A stretch of 64,000 bases of DNA from positions 204,800 to 268,799 of the forward strand of contig QLIY01000073.1 of the NCBI GenBank assembly GCA_003260075.1, given 5' to 3'. The stretch is from Phallusia mammillata (lineage: Eukaryota; Chordata; Ascidiacea; Phlebobranchia; Ascidiidae). Below the pieces are notes generated by a model, which saw only the letters and a program-made list of their open reading frames with translations, was not told the origin of the DNA and made no database searches. Within the stretch, counting starts at the first letter, position 1. Every line of letters starts with the position of its first letter. This document shows, in pieces, positions 51,501-62,041 of this stretch. The position numbers were made by a program, and so were the translations under genes.

Positions 51501-54500
51501 AATATTGCACATCTTTCAAAACATTTACTTCATAATTGTTAGTGTAACATAAACTTGTGTAAAACTGTAGTAAATCTCTCATTATTGATAAAATCTGACA
51601 AAAAATTTTAATCCCACCACTGTGTATAACTGATTATAACAGTGGGCCATTCTGGTTGCATTTAGAATAGTTGAAATAACACTGGGGAATCTTGCAAATA
51701 TCACACAATATTTACCTTAATGTTGATAAAGTTTCTTCATAATTATCTGCTGATGGAGATAGAGTTGCAACCATAGTGGTTCGACTGTTACCTCCCAAAT
51801 TATCCTAAAAACAACAACAACTATATCACCTGTTCACTTTTTATCCAGACACAAATGCATGACAGTCTTACATCACAAAAAAGGGTTTATGAGGCGTGCA
51901 TACGTTACAGTTAAGGTAAACGTACTTTTAATATCCATGTAAGAGTGGAATCACGATAAGGAACAAACTTGTTTTTCGATTTTCCGGCTGCCTGATCAGC
52001 CAAAGCACTTATTACAAGACCGAGGGTAGTCAGGGATCTGTAACATACAAAACAAATTGCCCAAACTTTACCAAGATAGTCAAGAATTTCTGATGATAAC
52101 ACCAGCGAAGCCAAACCATTTTACTAAAAGGGTGTTTTATACTATTTCAACATCAATTGCGTTCTTCAACTAAGCATGATTTTTTCAATATAACTTAAAA
52201 ACATGGCAATTCATCAACAAAAGTTAACTTGTTTTATATATTCTTCTAATATTACAGTCTTCAACAATATGAAAGACATAAAAACAATCAGTACAGTAGG
52301 TTAAAAAACAAACAAGCTACTTTTACTTGACTTTTATTTACATTCATGATCAGTGCCATGAAATAAACCCATGACATGCATAATGTTTGACTTACTTATT
52401 AATATTGCTGCCTTCTTTTAACCTTGCACCTGACGCTCCAGTCTTCGACGATCTTTCGCTTCCGGCAAGATCCACCAAACTTAGTTTACTAACCCTCTCA
52501 CCAGATACCTGGAAGTCAACATAACCATGTAATACAAGAATATGGATACATCAAAAGTTCAGTGGTTCTGTTATACAGACCACCTAGCATCTGCTTACTC
52601 TATTGTTTTGTATGCTATTACTACCATGGCACAGGGCTACCCTATTAGCCGCAGTATATTTTTCAATTATCCAGACATTTATAAAAGCTTTATTAGTGTA
52701 AAAGACTATGTGTAAAAACAAACTGCAAGCCTTGTACTGTATGCCACACTTCAACTTATCAGAATAAAATGGACAATACTATATCTGATAATTTCCTTTT
52801 TCTTTTTTTAGGATAAAATTTTAAGACATCTTTACATTCAAAAGGCAACATTAAATGTAAAAGAACTGTTCCATTTGTTTAAAACAAGCTGAAGATATGG
52901 ATAGATATACAAATTCAGTTCTGCACTTCTTTTACATATCCGGTCAGATTCTATTTTTAAATGGTCCCAAACTAAACCCGATAATTGAAAAAGCACTCTA
53001 TCACATAATATATTTGTGCTGGTGTTTGGACTATTTAAATGCTTATCCAGTTATACTGTTGAGTTTTAAATATTATTAGCAAGTCTTATAACAACAAATA
53101 AAACTGTACAATCATCAAATTTACCCCAGATTGAACATCAGTCATTGTGTGAGTGACAATTAGTGTGAAAACAGCGTGGGATCGCGATGACTCAGCATTC
53201 ATCTTGGTAGCAGCGACTGTGCGAGATTTGCTTCCCTCTGACATTAATTCCTGCACATCCTCTGCTGAAGAGGCAAGCAGTTGCTGCAGACCATCCACAT
53301 ATGGCCCCAAAATCTTGTGTTCTCTTACTTTTAAAGCATGCTGTGTGCCACTGTAAAACATATTTTTGGATTAGATATGCTTGTTGTGAGATTAGAACAG
53401 TAAATTTAGACAGGGGTAGTGGTGTAGAATCAGCAATTTTTACTTTTGGAAGGACTTTAGAAAAGTAAATTTAGACTGAGAGAAATGTGTATGAATTGAA
53501 ATACAATGGCTAAACATTACTTAATAGTGTAAAATTGCCAAAATGTCTACATGATAAGGTCTAACTCAAATTATCTTCACAAGTACCAAAAATTAACAGT
53601 TTAATATTTCTAGCATATTCTGACAAAAATGGGTTAATAAATTAATGATAATATATTTTTTTAGTAAAAATGCTCAATAAAACCTTTTTTCAGTAATTTG
53701 AAATAGTTACTTATAGTTGTATTGTGTTTTGTTAAAAAGGCATGTTTTTATGTCATCTTTACTCTGTGTTCACAATTACTACAACATAAGAAAAGGACGC
53801 AATAATCCAATTCAAAAAACTAGATGTTTAAAAGTGTTTCATTTACCCATTTGGGTCCAGTAGGTCTCGGACTTTCTCGTTGTAAATCTCCATGAAGGAC
53901 ACCTCAACCTTGAATGACTGACTTTCCTTGGTTTCGGTTTGGATCCGTTGAAAGAGGGCGACACAGAGTCTCGGAATGAGGCCAGGTTGGTCATGACTTC
54001 CCATCATCGTATATGACTTACCGGAACCTGTGTAATGTAAACAAATGTGTTTGTCACCATAATGTTAAAGGCAGTGACTCTCAATTGTTTTATAATGGAA
54101 AATGCTCTTTAGTCAAAAAGTGACTATTAAACGTTCTTGCAAACTTGATGAAAATTGGTTTTTATTTTTTGGCTAAATAACATTGTTTTCATGCCTTTTT
54201 TCACTTAACGGTCACTTGATTAAGATATTTGGATGTGCAAAATTATCACAAACTATCCAGACAGAGAAAGCATTGGTAATTTCTCTTATCAATCTTTAGC
54301 CACTATATTCATACAAACATACGAATTAAGAGTTTCACACAACATACCTGTTTGTCCATATGCAAAAATACAAGCATTATATCCAGAAAAGGCATTGTCC
54401 AGCAATTCAATTCCGAGGTTGTCGAAAACTTGCTCTTGGTTGGCAAACTTTTCAGTTTGATTTGGATCCATCGACCAAAAGCAATGGTCAAAGGCAAATG

Positions 54501-57500
54501 TCTGTAATAATGTACCAGTTAGATTAACTATAGTATATATCACAAGAAAAATTATCCCAAAACCAACACCCCCCCCCCCTTTGATTTGGATCCATCGACC
54601 AAAAGCAATGGTCAAAGGCAAATGTCTAAAAGAATATACCAGTTAGATTAACTATAGTATATATCATAAGAAAAATTATCCCAAAACCCAATTACAAACA
54701 CACTATTTTGCATATGACTCAATCAAAAATTTAATTGGCAATGAGATTGTTATAAATAGATTTTATTGCAAACTGTTCAACAAACATACTATTATAATTA
54801 AAATGTGGAAAAATTTTTACTGTACACAAACCATTTTTAGCAAACTCCTGTTTAATTTTATGGTATAATGTTTTTATATGTTATGAAATGTTTTAGGAAT
54901 ATATATATATACATTGATAAAAAAGACTCCAATGCAAAAGCGTGGTTTGAAAAAGGAAGAGGTTTCAAAATGGCATCTTTCAACATAAACCAGTTATCTT
55001 AATCTTGTCCCTAGGGTAGTAAAGAAACACTGATGCTGACAGACGACATATACTAGCCACAGTAAGTTTAAGCAATGCAATTGTCAAGTATGATATTGCT
55101 CCCAAAGGACAATGATCTGTGCATAACACTTTGTCCATTGGTAAAAATAGCCTGGTCACTGCAGGGTTAGCTTTAGTGTAGCATGTTTACACAGTTTTTT
55201 TTTAATATGCAATGTATGTAAAAAATCAATAAACTTGTTTTTATCTTACCTTGGTTTGTTTTCTATTTGTTGAAGAGAAAACATGAAAAAACAAGAATTG
55301 AATGTTAGCAAGAAATCATGGATTTGAATCATGGTTCAATTTTAACTTCTAGGACATGAATGTCAATAAAAAACAAACATTGATTTAGCATATGTCAATT
55401 ATTTGTCCACAATTAAATTTCAGAAAAGTATTTAAGCATAATATGATATATATTTCATTAGAATGATATTAGCAAGTGATGATATTGTCAAATCAAAGGC
55501 ACATACATATATGACAAGTAATAAACATAATCGAAGATAATCTGGTATCAGACATTTCAGACACATGAAAAACAGATCATTACTCTGAACTGCTTATAAC
55601 TTTATCATGTGATTTAATCATTGCTGAAAAATCAAGCAGATATTATGAGTTTTTATAGTCACTCCTCAAAGAGATTCACACCAGGCTATTAGCAGAAATT
55701 TGATTATTTTACTATGATTTTTTTTACTTTTACTTACTTATCATTTTGTTTTCCTGTTGCTGTGGGTGCAGAAAGAACAGTTTGGTCATCTTTCATTTCA
55801 ACAACACATTGGGTGTTCAATTCCAGCTCTATGACACAAAATTTAAGTCAAATTATATGGTGTTTATATTTGATTTTATTACTTCACAGAAAAACATGTG
55901 TACAAATCACCTATATATAAGTTATACATATATACATATATTTGTGGTGTTTATGTGTTACCATCATTACTGGTATACCATAGGTAATACATTTTCTACA
56001 TTTTGTTTGAACCCTATTTCACAAATATGAAAAAATAGCTTAATTTGCAGCTTATGCAAATTACATCAAACTAGTCTGTGGATTTTGGACTGCATCTGCA
56101 TCGCAAATTTATTTGAGGAAACTGCATTGGCGTCTGTAAATAATTGATGAGAAATGAATATAAAGTTCCCTGGAAAGAGGTGGCAATGGTATAATTGCAC
56201 TACAAATTTGCATGGTGAGCAATTTTTTACATTAAAGTCCAAAAAACCTTTAAATTAACAGCTTGGGTGATTTGTCTCACAAGCTTATTACATTGTGATA
56301 CTGCAACCAGTAGTTGACATATGTAAACATTCACATTTAAAGGTGGACTGGTGCTAACGACCTACTTTGGTTGTACATTCAATGTAAATAATTACAAGTC
56401 TCGCCAAGTGAACACTTAATGAGATTTGCTGTGGGTGTAGTTTTGTTTTATTAGAGAAGTATAATCTTTTAACAGCCAACAACACATCAGTCATTCAGTA
56501 TGGTATTTTTAGATACCCCAAAACCTTTGATTTAAATAAAATTACTTTTCCAAGGCTTATGACATTTTGTTAAGTCAGAACCATCATGTGCTGATTATCC
56601 TTGGCAACCATATACATCTGGTATACTAAGAAACAATCCCTACATACGCCAGTAGTTTGTAACTATGAGTTCAGATCCCCATGTAACAAAAAGCAATTGA
56701 GATTGTCTAAAGAGCTTTGGTGAGTTTTAGAAAAGGGTACTGATGAAGTGTGAATTGATAAATATAAGGTCTAAATGCATTTCAAAAAATAAACACAAAA
56801 ATTCATTCCAAATCAGTAAGATAAGAAACTAGACAGCATATTGTCAATTGCAAAAGTTACAAAACATTGCAGAAAACGAATGCCATTCATGTAATTAACA
56901 TGTGTTGAGTGAGAGTTAAATCAATCATAGAAAACAAAGATGAACCTTGACCCCTAAGTGCACGGCAGCAATCTTGTCCATGATGGTTTTCCGTTTGTCA
57001 GACTAAGGTGTTTATAGTAACATTTTAAACGCACATACATGTGCTATTTCGTCGCCCAATTGCCAATTTAAACACTTGTCTACCAAACGTAATATAAGGG
57101 CAGCCAAAAGGGCATGATGCAAACTTTTTCTTGACAAGTTAACAGAAAACAGACAGAGAAATTTATGCGTTGATCAAACAGTTTCTGAAACCCAAGTTTC
57201 GGCATTTAAAATCCGTCGCAGGTGGAAACCAACACTCTAGTTAGATGTGGTGATGTACCTAACAAAAGAGCTATTTTTTTGGAAGGTCGATATACCAGAC
57301 ATCGTACAAAAACCAAAGTCAATGAGCCGTTTAAATCCACTTATGCCAACCTTAATATCGTCTAGCCTGGTTACGTTTTTTTAAGTTGAAATGCCACAAG
57401 CAATGTGCAAAGCAGTTCCAAACACCACCGTGCGAATTCGATAGAACCCTTTTGGATGATATCAAGTCAGCACAAATAAACACACTTTAAAACGTATCTG

Positions 57501-60344
57501 TGTGGACTTTGAGTTTAACACACACGTGTTTAAACATGACGTATATGCTTTTCGTTGTTTACAACACTTGGCAGGCGGTTTCACTTATCACCCAATTCCA
57601 AAGTCCATCAAGGGTTAGAGTTAGACAACTAAACTTAGGTTAAGAAAAAAACCGCAGATTATCAACACATTTAACAGACATAATATCGCTTGTTTAACCA
57701 GGACACCGTTGCTGCACAAGACAGTTAAAAAAATCGTGTTCCGTTTAAGAACCACACAAACCTGGCTATTTTGAGGGGATGCCCTTTTGAATGAACAAGC
57801 GTGCAATGGCGATATAAAGCTGAACCGAATACACACCCGCCAGGCTGAGTCGTGACCCTTTGTGATGTCATAATCTTTATGACGCACGCACGACTTCCCC
57901 ACATGAGCATGTAGGTATATTAGGAAAATTGATTGCGCTTTTTGCAAAGTACAGATTGAATTTCCTTATCTAAACAAAGATAACTTGAAATGTTTACACC
58001 AACGGAAAACATTAACGGTTTCCCTGGCAACAAAGGCACTCGGAACGACTAGATTTGTCCAAGGTGTTGTAGCTAGGATTTTAAACCAATATAGCAGTTT
58101 TGATTGGACGATTAAATCCCCCCCCCCCCACGCACGACTTCCCCACATGAGCATGTAGGTATATTAGGAAAATTGAATGCGCTTTTTGCGAAGTACAGAT
58201 TAAATTTCCTTTCCTAAACAAAGCTAACTTCAAATGTTTACACCAACGGAAAACACAAACGGTTTCCCTGGCAACAAAGGCACTCGGAACGACTAGATTT
58301 GTCCAAGGTATTGTAGCTAGGATTTTAAACCAATATAGCAGTTTTGTTTGGACGATTAAATCGTAAAATCGTGAAGGTGTTTTGTTTACTAACAGGTGGC
58401 AACTTTACCAACTGCAGTTAATTCAACTGTCCGCACAGAATGAAACGGAAATCAATGAGCAGTGGGTTGCACTGACGATGGTAAATCGATTGGTCTTCCC
58501 TTTCCGAAAACCGTTAACTCACATCAAGTGGAAAGTGATTATAATTACTGAAGTGACAATGACCGACCTGTTTCCTGTGGTCGTTAACTTTAGAATTTAA
58601 TTGCCAGCGTTTGTCCTGATGGCTGGTTCAAGGCAATTTAATCGGTTATATGTCCCACCAACTAGGCGCTTAGTGCAAAACCTACGGGCTTGGGCATGTA
58701 AAACACAAGCTGTAAAGCAACAACAATTGCTGCAATCAGACCCGAATTGCCAAGTAAACAGTTGTTTATTGTCTGTATGTGCACAAACTAAAAGTAGAGT
58801 TGACTAACGTTAACAAAGACACGGTGTAACGTCTAAACGTAATAGTATCAAAAAACTATTTTGAAACGGTTATTAGGCTGTAACCTTAACATGACATTTT
58901 AAACAACTTGCAAAGCCCCCCCCCCAACGTAATAGTATCAAAAAACTATTTTGAAACGGTTATTAGGCTGTAATCTTAACGTGACATTTTGAACAACTTG
59001 CAAACGTAAGCGATTTTAGTAGCGTTCCCATAAACGCAGCACATTGCGTGGTACGTTTTGGCGCTACACTTCAGTTAGCACCAACATTCCCTGGAAAACG
59101 TGGCCTGATCGTACGACTATTGTTTACCAACGTCGACACGCCTTAAACAGGCCAACGTTCAATGATACTTGATGTAAGGGGGCAACTTTCAATTGAAAGG
59201 CTTTTGGTAGCAAGGATTGTGTGTAAAAGAGAAGGCCAGTGTGGTGAAGGGCTGAAGTAGTGGCTGGCTAACCTGGTTTGTGCCATGCTGGTAAATAGAC
59301 TAACAACAACCAGTAGGTAAACCTTTGTTGTGTAAATGTTCTTATTTTAATTTCGGATGATCCAATACCTTGCAAATTTTAAATATTGAAGAATATAAAA
59401 TTAAATGCCACTAAAATACAAAATTTGTACACATCTTATAAACTGACTGCCATATAGATGCTTTAAATTCCTAAACCAACAACATATTTTCATTTGACAA
59501 ATATTCTGGCCATTTTAATTTACACATAGACTTCTACAAATTTCTAATTCCTGTAATACTGATAAATATGCAACTGTTAAACTTTCTTAAACACAATGTG
59601 TTGTGACAAACCTACAACACAGTTGGAGCCAGTTAACAACGTACCAAGTTTTAGAAAATGATAATGCATAGAGTAAATAGCCATCAGAAATTCATTTTAC
59701 CACCTCTTTACATATACAGGTTTTTGCATAATATAATTCCTATTAAGTGTACACAAAAATCAGCGCTTTTAGCAGACTTTTCTTCTTTCAACAAATCGCT
59801 ACTGACCATTATGTAAAATACATGGTTTTAAGTTTATACTGTGCAAAATTTAGTTTTGATACAACAGTAGCATGAGAATTGCTAACAGTGTTTTGTGTTT
59901 CATTGAACAGGTTTAACAAACAAAAGAAATTTGGCACTGCAAATTCTAAGAAAGAAAGAAACAATACAAAATACAGTGATTCACAAGGTCATTATGTAAC
60001 TTATCTAATTAAACATGCAAGATTAGTTGTAAGGAAGTTGCTAGACAATCAGGCATTAGTCAATTTTAATCCCCTGTGTTTGTCAAGTCTGCTAGGCAAC
60101 TGTTTCACACCAAGGTGTATAACCATAGTGCAATCAGCTGAGAAATCTTGTTTAACGCCTAAATGTTAAATAAAGTTTACACAGTTTTGCAAGGTTAAAT
60201 AAAAATCACTACATTACTTTAGCAGCTAACGATTTAAAAGATTCATGTTAAAAAAGTACATTAAAGTTGTTCACCTCTTTTGTTGAATGGCCTGACTCTA
60301 ACTGCCACCTTGACTTTGCTGGAATTGCTTGAAGTGTTCGTCAT
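26995..60344 (-). CDS. KIF13: Kinesin-3 motor of the KIF13 family, about 35 coding exons
   Basis: Exons in coding order (high-low): 60344-60275, 55828-55738, 55262-55250, 54501-54348, 54027-53847, 53350-53125, 52508-52396, 52037-51926, 51804-51716, 50964-50841, 50573-50463, 50002-49868, 49564-49425, 48746-48547, 48361-48290, 47459-47323, 46407-46238, 45827-45665, 44732-44565, 43214-43062, 42509-42142, 41184-41047, 36971-36672, 35913-35781, 35469-35342, 34886-34768, 33901-33775, 33685-33630, 33050-32932, 32237-32130, 31448-31329, 30691-30581, 30383-30117, 27752-27447, 27066-26995. Every phase joins, giving about 1697 residues; vertebrate KIF13A/B have about 1800. Order: motor, neck, FHA, KIF1B-type segment, DUF3694-type region, low-complexity tail. 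KIF13 proteins carry vesicle cargo to microtubule plus ends. The last one or two exons are tentative. I found no CAP-Gly domain, so the tail is more like KIF13A than KIF13B. Confidence 0.92.
27199..27275 (+). repeat. Interspersed repeat copy, also at 30716-30795
   Basis: The two places share ATCATAG..GCCAG.CCTA and GAATCAAGTCGGTCTCCCAA followed by a similar tail. Both are in or next to KIF13 introns in the same orientation. No ends or target duplications could be defined. The family is unknown to me. Confidence 0.5.
29284..29423. mobile_element. Short inverted-repeat element, pogo/Tc1-like, 140 bp
   Basis: Left end CAGTCGAATCCGGTTAATCG and right end (reverse complement) CAGACGAAACCGGTTTATCG form an imperfect inverted repeat of about 20 bp. 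TA precedes the left end; the right flank reads AA. No coding capacity. It lies in the KIF13 intron between exons 33 and 34. Confidence 0.65.
30716..30795 (+). repeat. Interspersed repeat copy, also at 27199-27275
   Basis: Partner of the copy at 27199. Divergence is of the order expected for two old insertions rather than a recent duplication. A short piece of the same motif also follows the C-run at 31062-31071. Confidence 0.5.
32445..32700. repeat. Diverged relative of the fold-back repeat, with 3 internal tandem units
   Basis: Aligns by eye to 15290-15525 (shared AAATCTCCTT, GTGAAAA..ACTAAATC.GTCGCT, ATTTCGCTT..AGCATC.TCAGTGTCT). The unit TACTAAATCAGTCGCTGTAT occurs three times with small changes (about 32541-32650). 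The minus strand has CTGACGA, a GCT/AGC stem and GAAA in the same order as the first copy. The long inverted arm is missing here. In a KIF13 intron. Confidence 0.6.
35496..35742. mobile_element. Degraded hAT-like element, about 247 bp
   Basis: The right end TTGAGAACCATT and repeated GTGGACCA motifs resemble hAT non-autonomous elements. The flanking 8 bp GCTCAAAG (35488-35495) and GCTCTAAG (35743-35750) differ at one base. The left end is poorly preserved. It begins 26 bp upstream of the acceptor side of KIF13 exon 35469-35342. Confidence 0.55.
36060..36480. repeat. Three overlapping pieces of one locus separated by C-runs
   Basis: C-runs at 36187-36196 and 36301-36310. The middle piece (36197-36300) repeats part of KIF13 exon 24 and its upstream intron. 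The last piece (from 36311) repeats 36015-36180. Both outer copies include GGGCAGTGGTACAAAACC, which looks like one end of another hAT-like element. Interpreted as unmerged haplotype contigs. Confidence 0.7.
38008..39063 (+). CDS. Intronless C2H2 zinc-finger protein nested in a KIF13 intron
   Basis: A single open frame of 351 codons starts [14 protein letters not shown] and ends in TAA. After about 45 residues come 11 finger units. Nine have full C2H2 ligands (for example [45 protein letters not shown]). The first unit lacks its second cysteine, and the tenth ends H-M-K-C. Only one linker is the classical TGEKP. C2H2 arrays usually bind DNA; no KRAB, BTB or SCAN domain is present. It runs opposite to KIF13, wholly inside the intron 36972-41046. 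AATAAA lies just after the stop at 39075. Lack of introns suggests a retrocopy or a single-exon gene; orthology is unknown. Confidence 0.9.
   Translation: MASPTQGLKSEELLLKVGDRLSSKSTQGKSQDNVKKKNHKCGIREKDFTKKLSLIHHSKVHKTKKSHRCDVCEKVFPTMYQLKNHLIVHDNTKPFECETCLKRFKRPRNLAVHSVIHATDKRHRCDICEKRFRTRDRLHMHQRIHKDVKPNGCEFCEQRFTYSGNAKKHMLVHIGEKSHRCKVCEKTFRRPQELKCHSLVHTQEKTHRCKVCEKCFRTKQNLKCHFRTHSREQRYKCNFCDRRFGIASNARRHMRTHTGEKPHVCAVCGKSFRTTTDLKQHSVIHSEEKPYKCDFCDMTFNLINNAKRHMKCAAIRRTTKLMTCNACPMRFCNSKALGQHLKSHAQSRDNK
39075..39080 (+). terminator. Candidate polyadenylation signal of the zinc-finger gene
   Basis: AATAAA, 12 bases after the stop codon. This is very close to the stop, so the 3' UTR would be short; a later site is possible. 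Confidence 0.4.
39140..39213 (+). repeat. Repeated 3' end of the zinc-finger gene after a C-run
   Basis: After the C-run at 39130-39139, the last 25 or so codons of the zinc-finger gene and its stop occur again with a few changes. The start of the gene is not repeated. This is assembly redundancy, not a second gene. Confidence 0.8.
39250..40850. repeat. Duplicated intronic DNA around C-runs at 39644-39653 and 40389-40398
   Basis: About 39270-39640 recurs at 39654-40080 with many differences and an insertion. About 40080-40388 recurs at about 40445-40760. These pairs are more diverged than others in the window, so either the haplotypes differ strongly here or an older duplication is present. 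The fragment 40399-40443 ends GGTTGAAAAGCACTG, like a hAT end. Confidence 0.6.
41331..41395. other. 65-base C-run, probable assembly gap
   Basis: Uninterrupted C. The sequence after it (41396 on, ACGAGCCATGACATATCAC) recurs at 41666, joined through a single unresolved base at 41613. A 10-base C-run at 41923-41932 marks another repeat of the same locus. Located in the KIF13 intron between exons 21 and 22. Confidence 0.75.
42915..43050 (+). mobile_element. hAT-like element 3 bp inside a KIF13 5' splice site
   Basis: Ends CAGTGTTCGGCAACC and GGTTGCCGACCACTG; target duplication TACTATGC is perfect (42907-42914 and 43051-43058). A C-run at 42955-43027 replaces most of the interior. KIF13 exon 43214-43062 ends 11 bp away, and the duplication starts at intron position +4. 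Confidence 0.85.
43296..44960. repeat. Redundant copies of KIF13 exons 19 and 20 around C-runs
   Basis: C-runs at 43296-43305, 43792-43803 and 44287-44296. Exon 20 recurs in part at about 43307-43368. Exon 19 occurs in full twice, 44732-44565 and 44070-43903, and in part at 43791-43777. The two full copies encode the same 56 residues. Their introns are also nearly identical, so this is best read as one locus present three times through unmerged contigs, not as exon duplication. Confidence 0.75.
45071..45130. repeat. (GA6-8)n microsatellite
   Basis: About eight units of GAAAAAA or GAAAAAAA in tandem in a KIF13 intron. Confidence 0.85.
45286..45371. other. 86-base C-run, probable assembly gap
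   Basis: Uninterrupted C in a KIF13 intron. The words agtacagaaac flank it and recur at about 45450 and 45496, which suggests a tandem-repeat region that the assembler could not close. Confidence 0.7.
46074..46110. other. 37-base C-run, probable assembly gap
   Basis: Uninterrupted C between KIF13 exons 17 and 18. No duplication of the flanks is visible. Confidence 0.7.
47668..47740 (+). pseudogene. tRNA-like sequence, probably a tRNA pseudogene or SINE head
   Basis: A good A box and D arm (TAGCTCAATTGGTAGAGC) is followed by a possible anticodon stem GAGTC/GGCTC with loop CCGGAAA. The T arm GTGG..CCAC has one mismatch and its loop (TCCAAAC) departs from TTCGAAT. There is one extra base after the D arm, position 33 is C instead of T, and the acceptor stem has two mismatches. 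A working tRNA is unlikely. It is in a KIF13 intron on the opposite strand. Confidence 0.55.
48437..48511. other. 75-base C-run, probable assembly gap
   Basis: Uninterrupted C between KIF13 exons 14 and 15, 35 bases from the 5' splice site of exon 14. No flanking duplication. Confidence 0.7.
48839..49022. mobile_element. pogo/Tc1-like inverted-repeat element, about 184 bp
   Basis: Left end CAGTGAACCTCGGTTAA and right end (reverse complement) TTGTAAACCTCGGTTAA. TA flanks both sides (48837-48838, 49023-49024). The interior repeats GGCGAAGATCCGGAT in direct orientation. Related sequence at 50221-50310 in the opposite orientation. In a KIF13 intron. Confidence 0.7.
50221..50310 (-). mobile_element. 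Truncated copy of the 48839-49022 element
   Basis: GCAAACCTCG..., CGGTTAATCCGGAT and ATGATTTGTAATGTGGTAA align to the reverse complement of the right half of that element. The other half is missing. Confidence 0.65.
54569..54640. repeat. C-run and partial repeat of KIF13 exon 4
   Basis: The C-run at 54569-54579 is followed by a second copy of the 5' part of exon 4 (54625-54580, ending at the run) and its upstream intron. The two acceptors differ (CAG versus TAG). Assembly redundancy. Confidence 0.75.
55250..55262 (-). other. KIF13: 13-nt micro-exon of KIF13
   Basis: Needed to keep frame between the exons 55828-55738 (ending after two bases of a codon) and 54501-54348 (starting in phase 0). 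It is bounded by TAG and GTAAGA, supplies the end of NDKKQTK, and falls where vertebrate KIF13 has a short lysine/proline-rich segment before FAFDHCFW. The upstream polypyrimidine tract is weak. Confidence 0.7.
57840..58370. repeat. Direct duplication in KIF13 intron 1 around a C-run
   Basis: 57880-58117 recurs at 58130-58365 with few differences; C-run 58118-58129. A second pair lies at 58830-58915 and 58926-59005 with a C-run at 58916-58925. No exon is affected. Confidence 0.75.
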
Positions 60345-61847
60345 GTTTAGACCAGGTACAAAAATAAATCCAAAATTAGTATTGCTCTTGAGTCAACAGT
60401 ACATCCAAGTCATCATGAAGTCCAAAACTAAATCATCACTTTTGGTTGCTTTTTTGTTAGAGGCAACACAAAATTAGATCTATATTTATCTTACTGAGAT
60501 CTAAACTGTCACAAGATTTCAGTAGTTAAGTGGCCCACAAAATCGGTCAATAGTAACAGACTAAAAATTCAATTTTGCCATTTACTTTAACAAACACATT
60601 TTCACAACTTTACTCTTCTTATACAGATAAAATTTAGTGTGGTTAAGAATATAATTAAAGTGCATAATTTATGTTAATCAGTTTTCGGGATTTTACTGGA
60701 TACTTGAATCTTAGTAAAAGTAACTTTTCTGTGCCTCCCCCCCCCCCCCCCCCCCCCCCCCCATTTGAGCACACACATTTTAGAAATGATCATTTAAACC
60801 AAAGCAAAACAGCCCATAAAACAAACTAAGATGTAAACATTTCATATTCAGTTACTTTTACTATTTTCGTTGAATCACAAAGGTTCACAGGTGTTAAATT
60901 ACAACGCATTTTTCAAACAAAAAATAGAAATAAATTTGCTTGCCTAAAGGGATTACATTTGATAGCGTGCTAGATCCTAAAGATGACAACAGGGATTGTC
61001 AAAACATTTGCACTATAGAAGGGCTCTGGCCTCCAGCTTTTCTTGAATCAGCTACTTTTCAAATTTGTGTTTCCAAAATTAAAACAACAAAACTTCAAGA
61101 CTAACTTAATTTCAGCATCACAAAGTCAGCATTACAACAGTATTAGGGTTATGCTAGCATCGACTGGAATTCACAATAAACTTGCCCTCTCATTCTCATT
61201 GTATAAAACGGACAGTTACTTAAACCCTGCTGACAGGGCTTGACACAACAAAACGAAACAAGCAGAATTACGAAATTCGTCTGCTACATTTAGTAAGCAT
61301 GTTTTTTGCAGCCAAAAACAGATAAAGCAGTATACCACATGTCACCAAAGCAAATCCACCTCAACTTCTCTTTTTAACTTACACCGCTGAATTTGCTCGA
61401 CACAATTACGTCATGTTGTCTTAGGTCCAGACTGCTGTGACGACATTTACGTCACACTTCACTGGAAGCAGGAATAAAATGATACTTACATAAAATAGTA
61501 GTTTGTTCTGTAATTTTGTTTGTTATAAATAATGATAATAAGTTCAAAACTGTTTAATTTTTATTTCTATTCAAGTTTGTTGTTGCAAAATTAAGATATT
61601 CTTACGATTTAAAATAAACCGAGTAAATACGTTCTAAATGCATGAATGATCACAGCTGTTTTTTACGACTTGGCTATTTTTACTTCTATGATCTTGTTGT
61701 CGTTTAATTCATTTGAGAAAAAATGAAAAAAATGGCTTCCCGAGGGTTAATACAGACACCTAGGCAATGTTTTAGTGACAAAATATTCCCTAAACTAAAA
61801 AAAAATAATATATTTTTAATACCCCAGTCCCCAGTCACATAACGCTC
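60345..61847. other. Region upstream of the KIF13 start codon
   Basis: Should contain the KIF13 5' UTR and promoter on the minus strand, but I cannot place either. A 26-base C-run lies at 60737-60762. No coding sequence recognised. Confidence 0.4.
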
Positions 61848-61854
61848 TATAAAA
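61848..61854 (+). promoter_or_regulatory. Possible TATA box
   Basis: TATAAAA followed by a GC-richer stretch, about 190 bp before an ATG that is directly followed by a splice donor (62042). Initiation would be expected near 61878. This is an inference from spacing only. Confidence 0.4.
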
Positions 61855-61877
61855 CGGTGCAGCCGCAGCGCGTTTTG

Positions 61878-62041
61878 CTATCATCCACCAGTTGTGCCAC
61901 TGTTTTGCGCTTAATAACTTTTTAACGTTGCGCAGCTTATTCCGGCTTGGTGTGTGATTTTAGTGCTATTGTGTCCCTATGTTTTCTTTCACCAAGCGAA
62001 ATAAACTCAACTAGACTCAAACAAAGGAATTAAAAACCATG
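61878..62041 (+). other. Possible first exon of an unidentified plus-strand gene
   Basis: ATG at 62039-62041 in a good context (AAAAACC before it) is followed at once by GTAAGC, a strong donor, so the coding part of the exon would be just the start codon. An upstream ATG at about 61979 opens an 11-codon frame that ends before it. I could not find a convincing second exon in the remaining 2 kb, so the gene would continue beyond the window. Confidence 0.35.

Larger units (their letters stand above)
50841..60344 (-). other. KIF13: KIF13 motor domain (coding exons 1-10)
   Basis: Residues 1-391. The ATG is at 60344-60342, followed by a short leader and [14 protein letters not shown], the first motor strand. 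The P-loop [15 protein letters not shown] spans the junction of exons 4 and 5. Switch I is in [11 protein letters not shown] (exon 6), switch II is VDLAGSER (exon 7), and the microtubule-binding segment [18 protein letters not shown] spans exons 8 and 9. Exon 10 adds [10 protein letters not shown] and the neck start. All nucleotide and microtubule contacts expected for an active kinesin are present. The first intron is about 4.4 kb. Confidence 0.95.

Noticed and set aside
57621-57947. 108-codon minus-strand open frame
   Set aside because: Lies in KIF13 intron 1, low complexity in composition, no family features; part of it is the duplicated segment next to a C-run.
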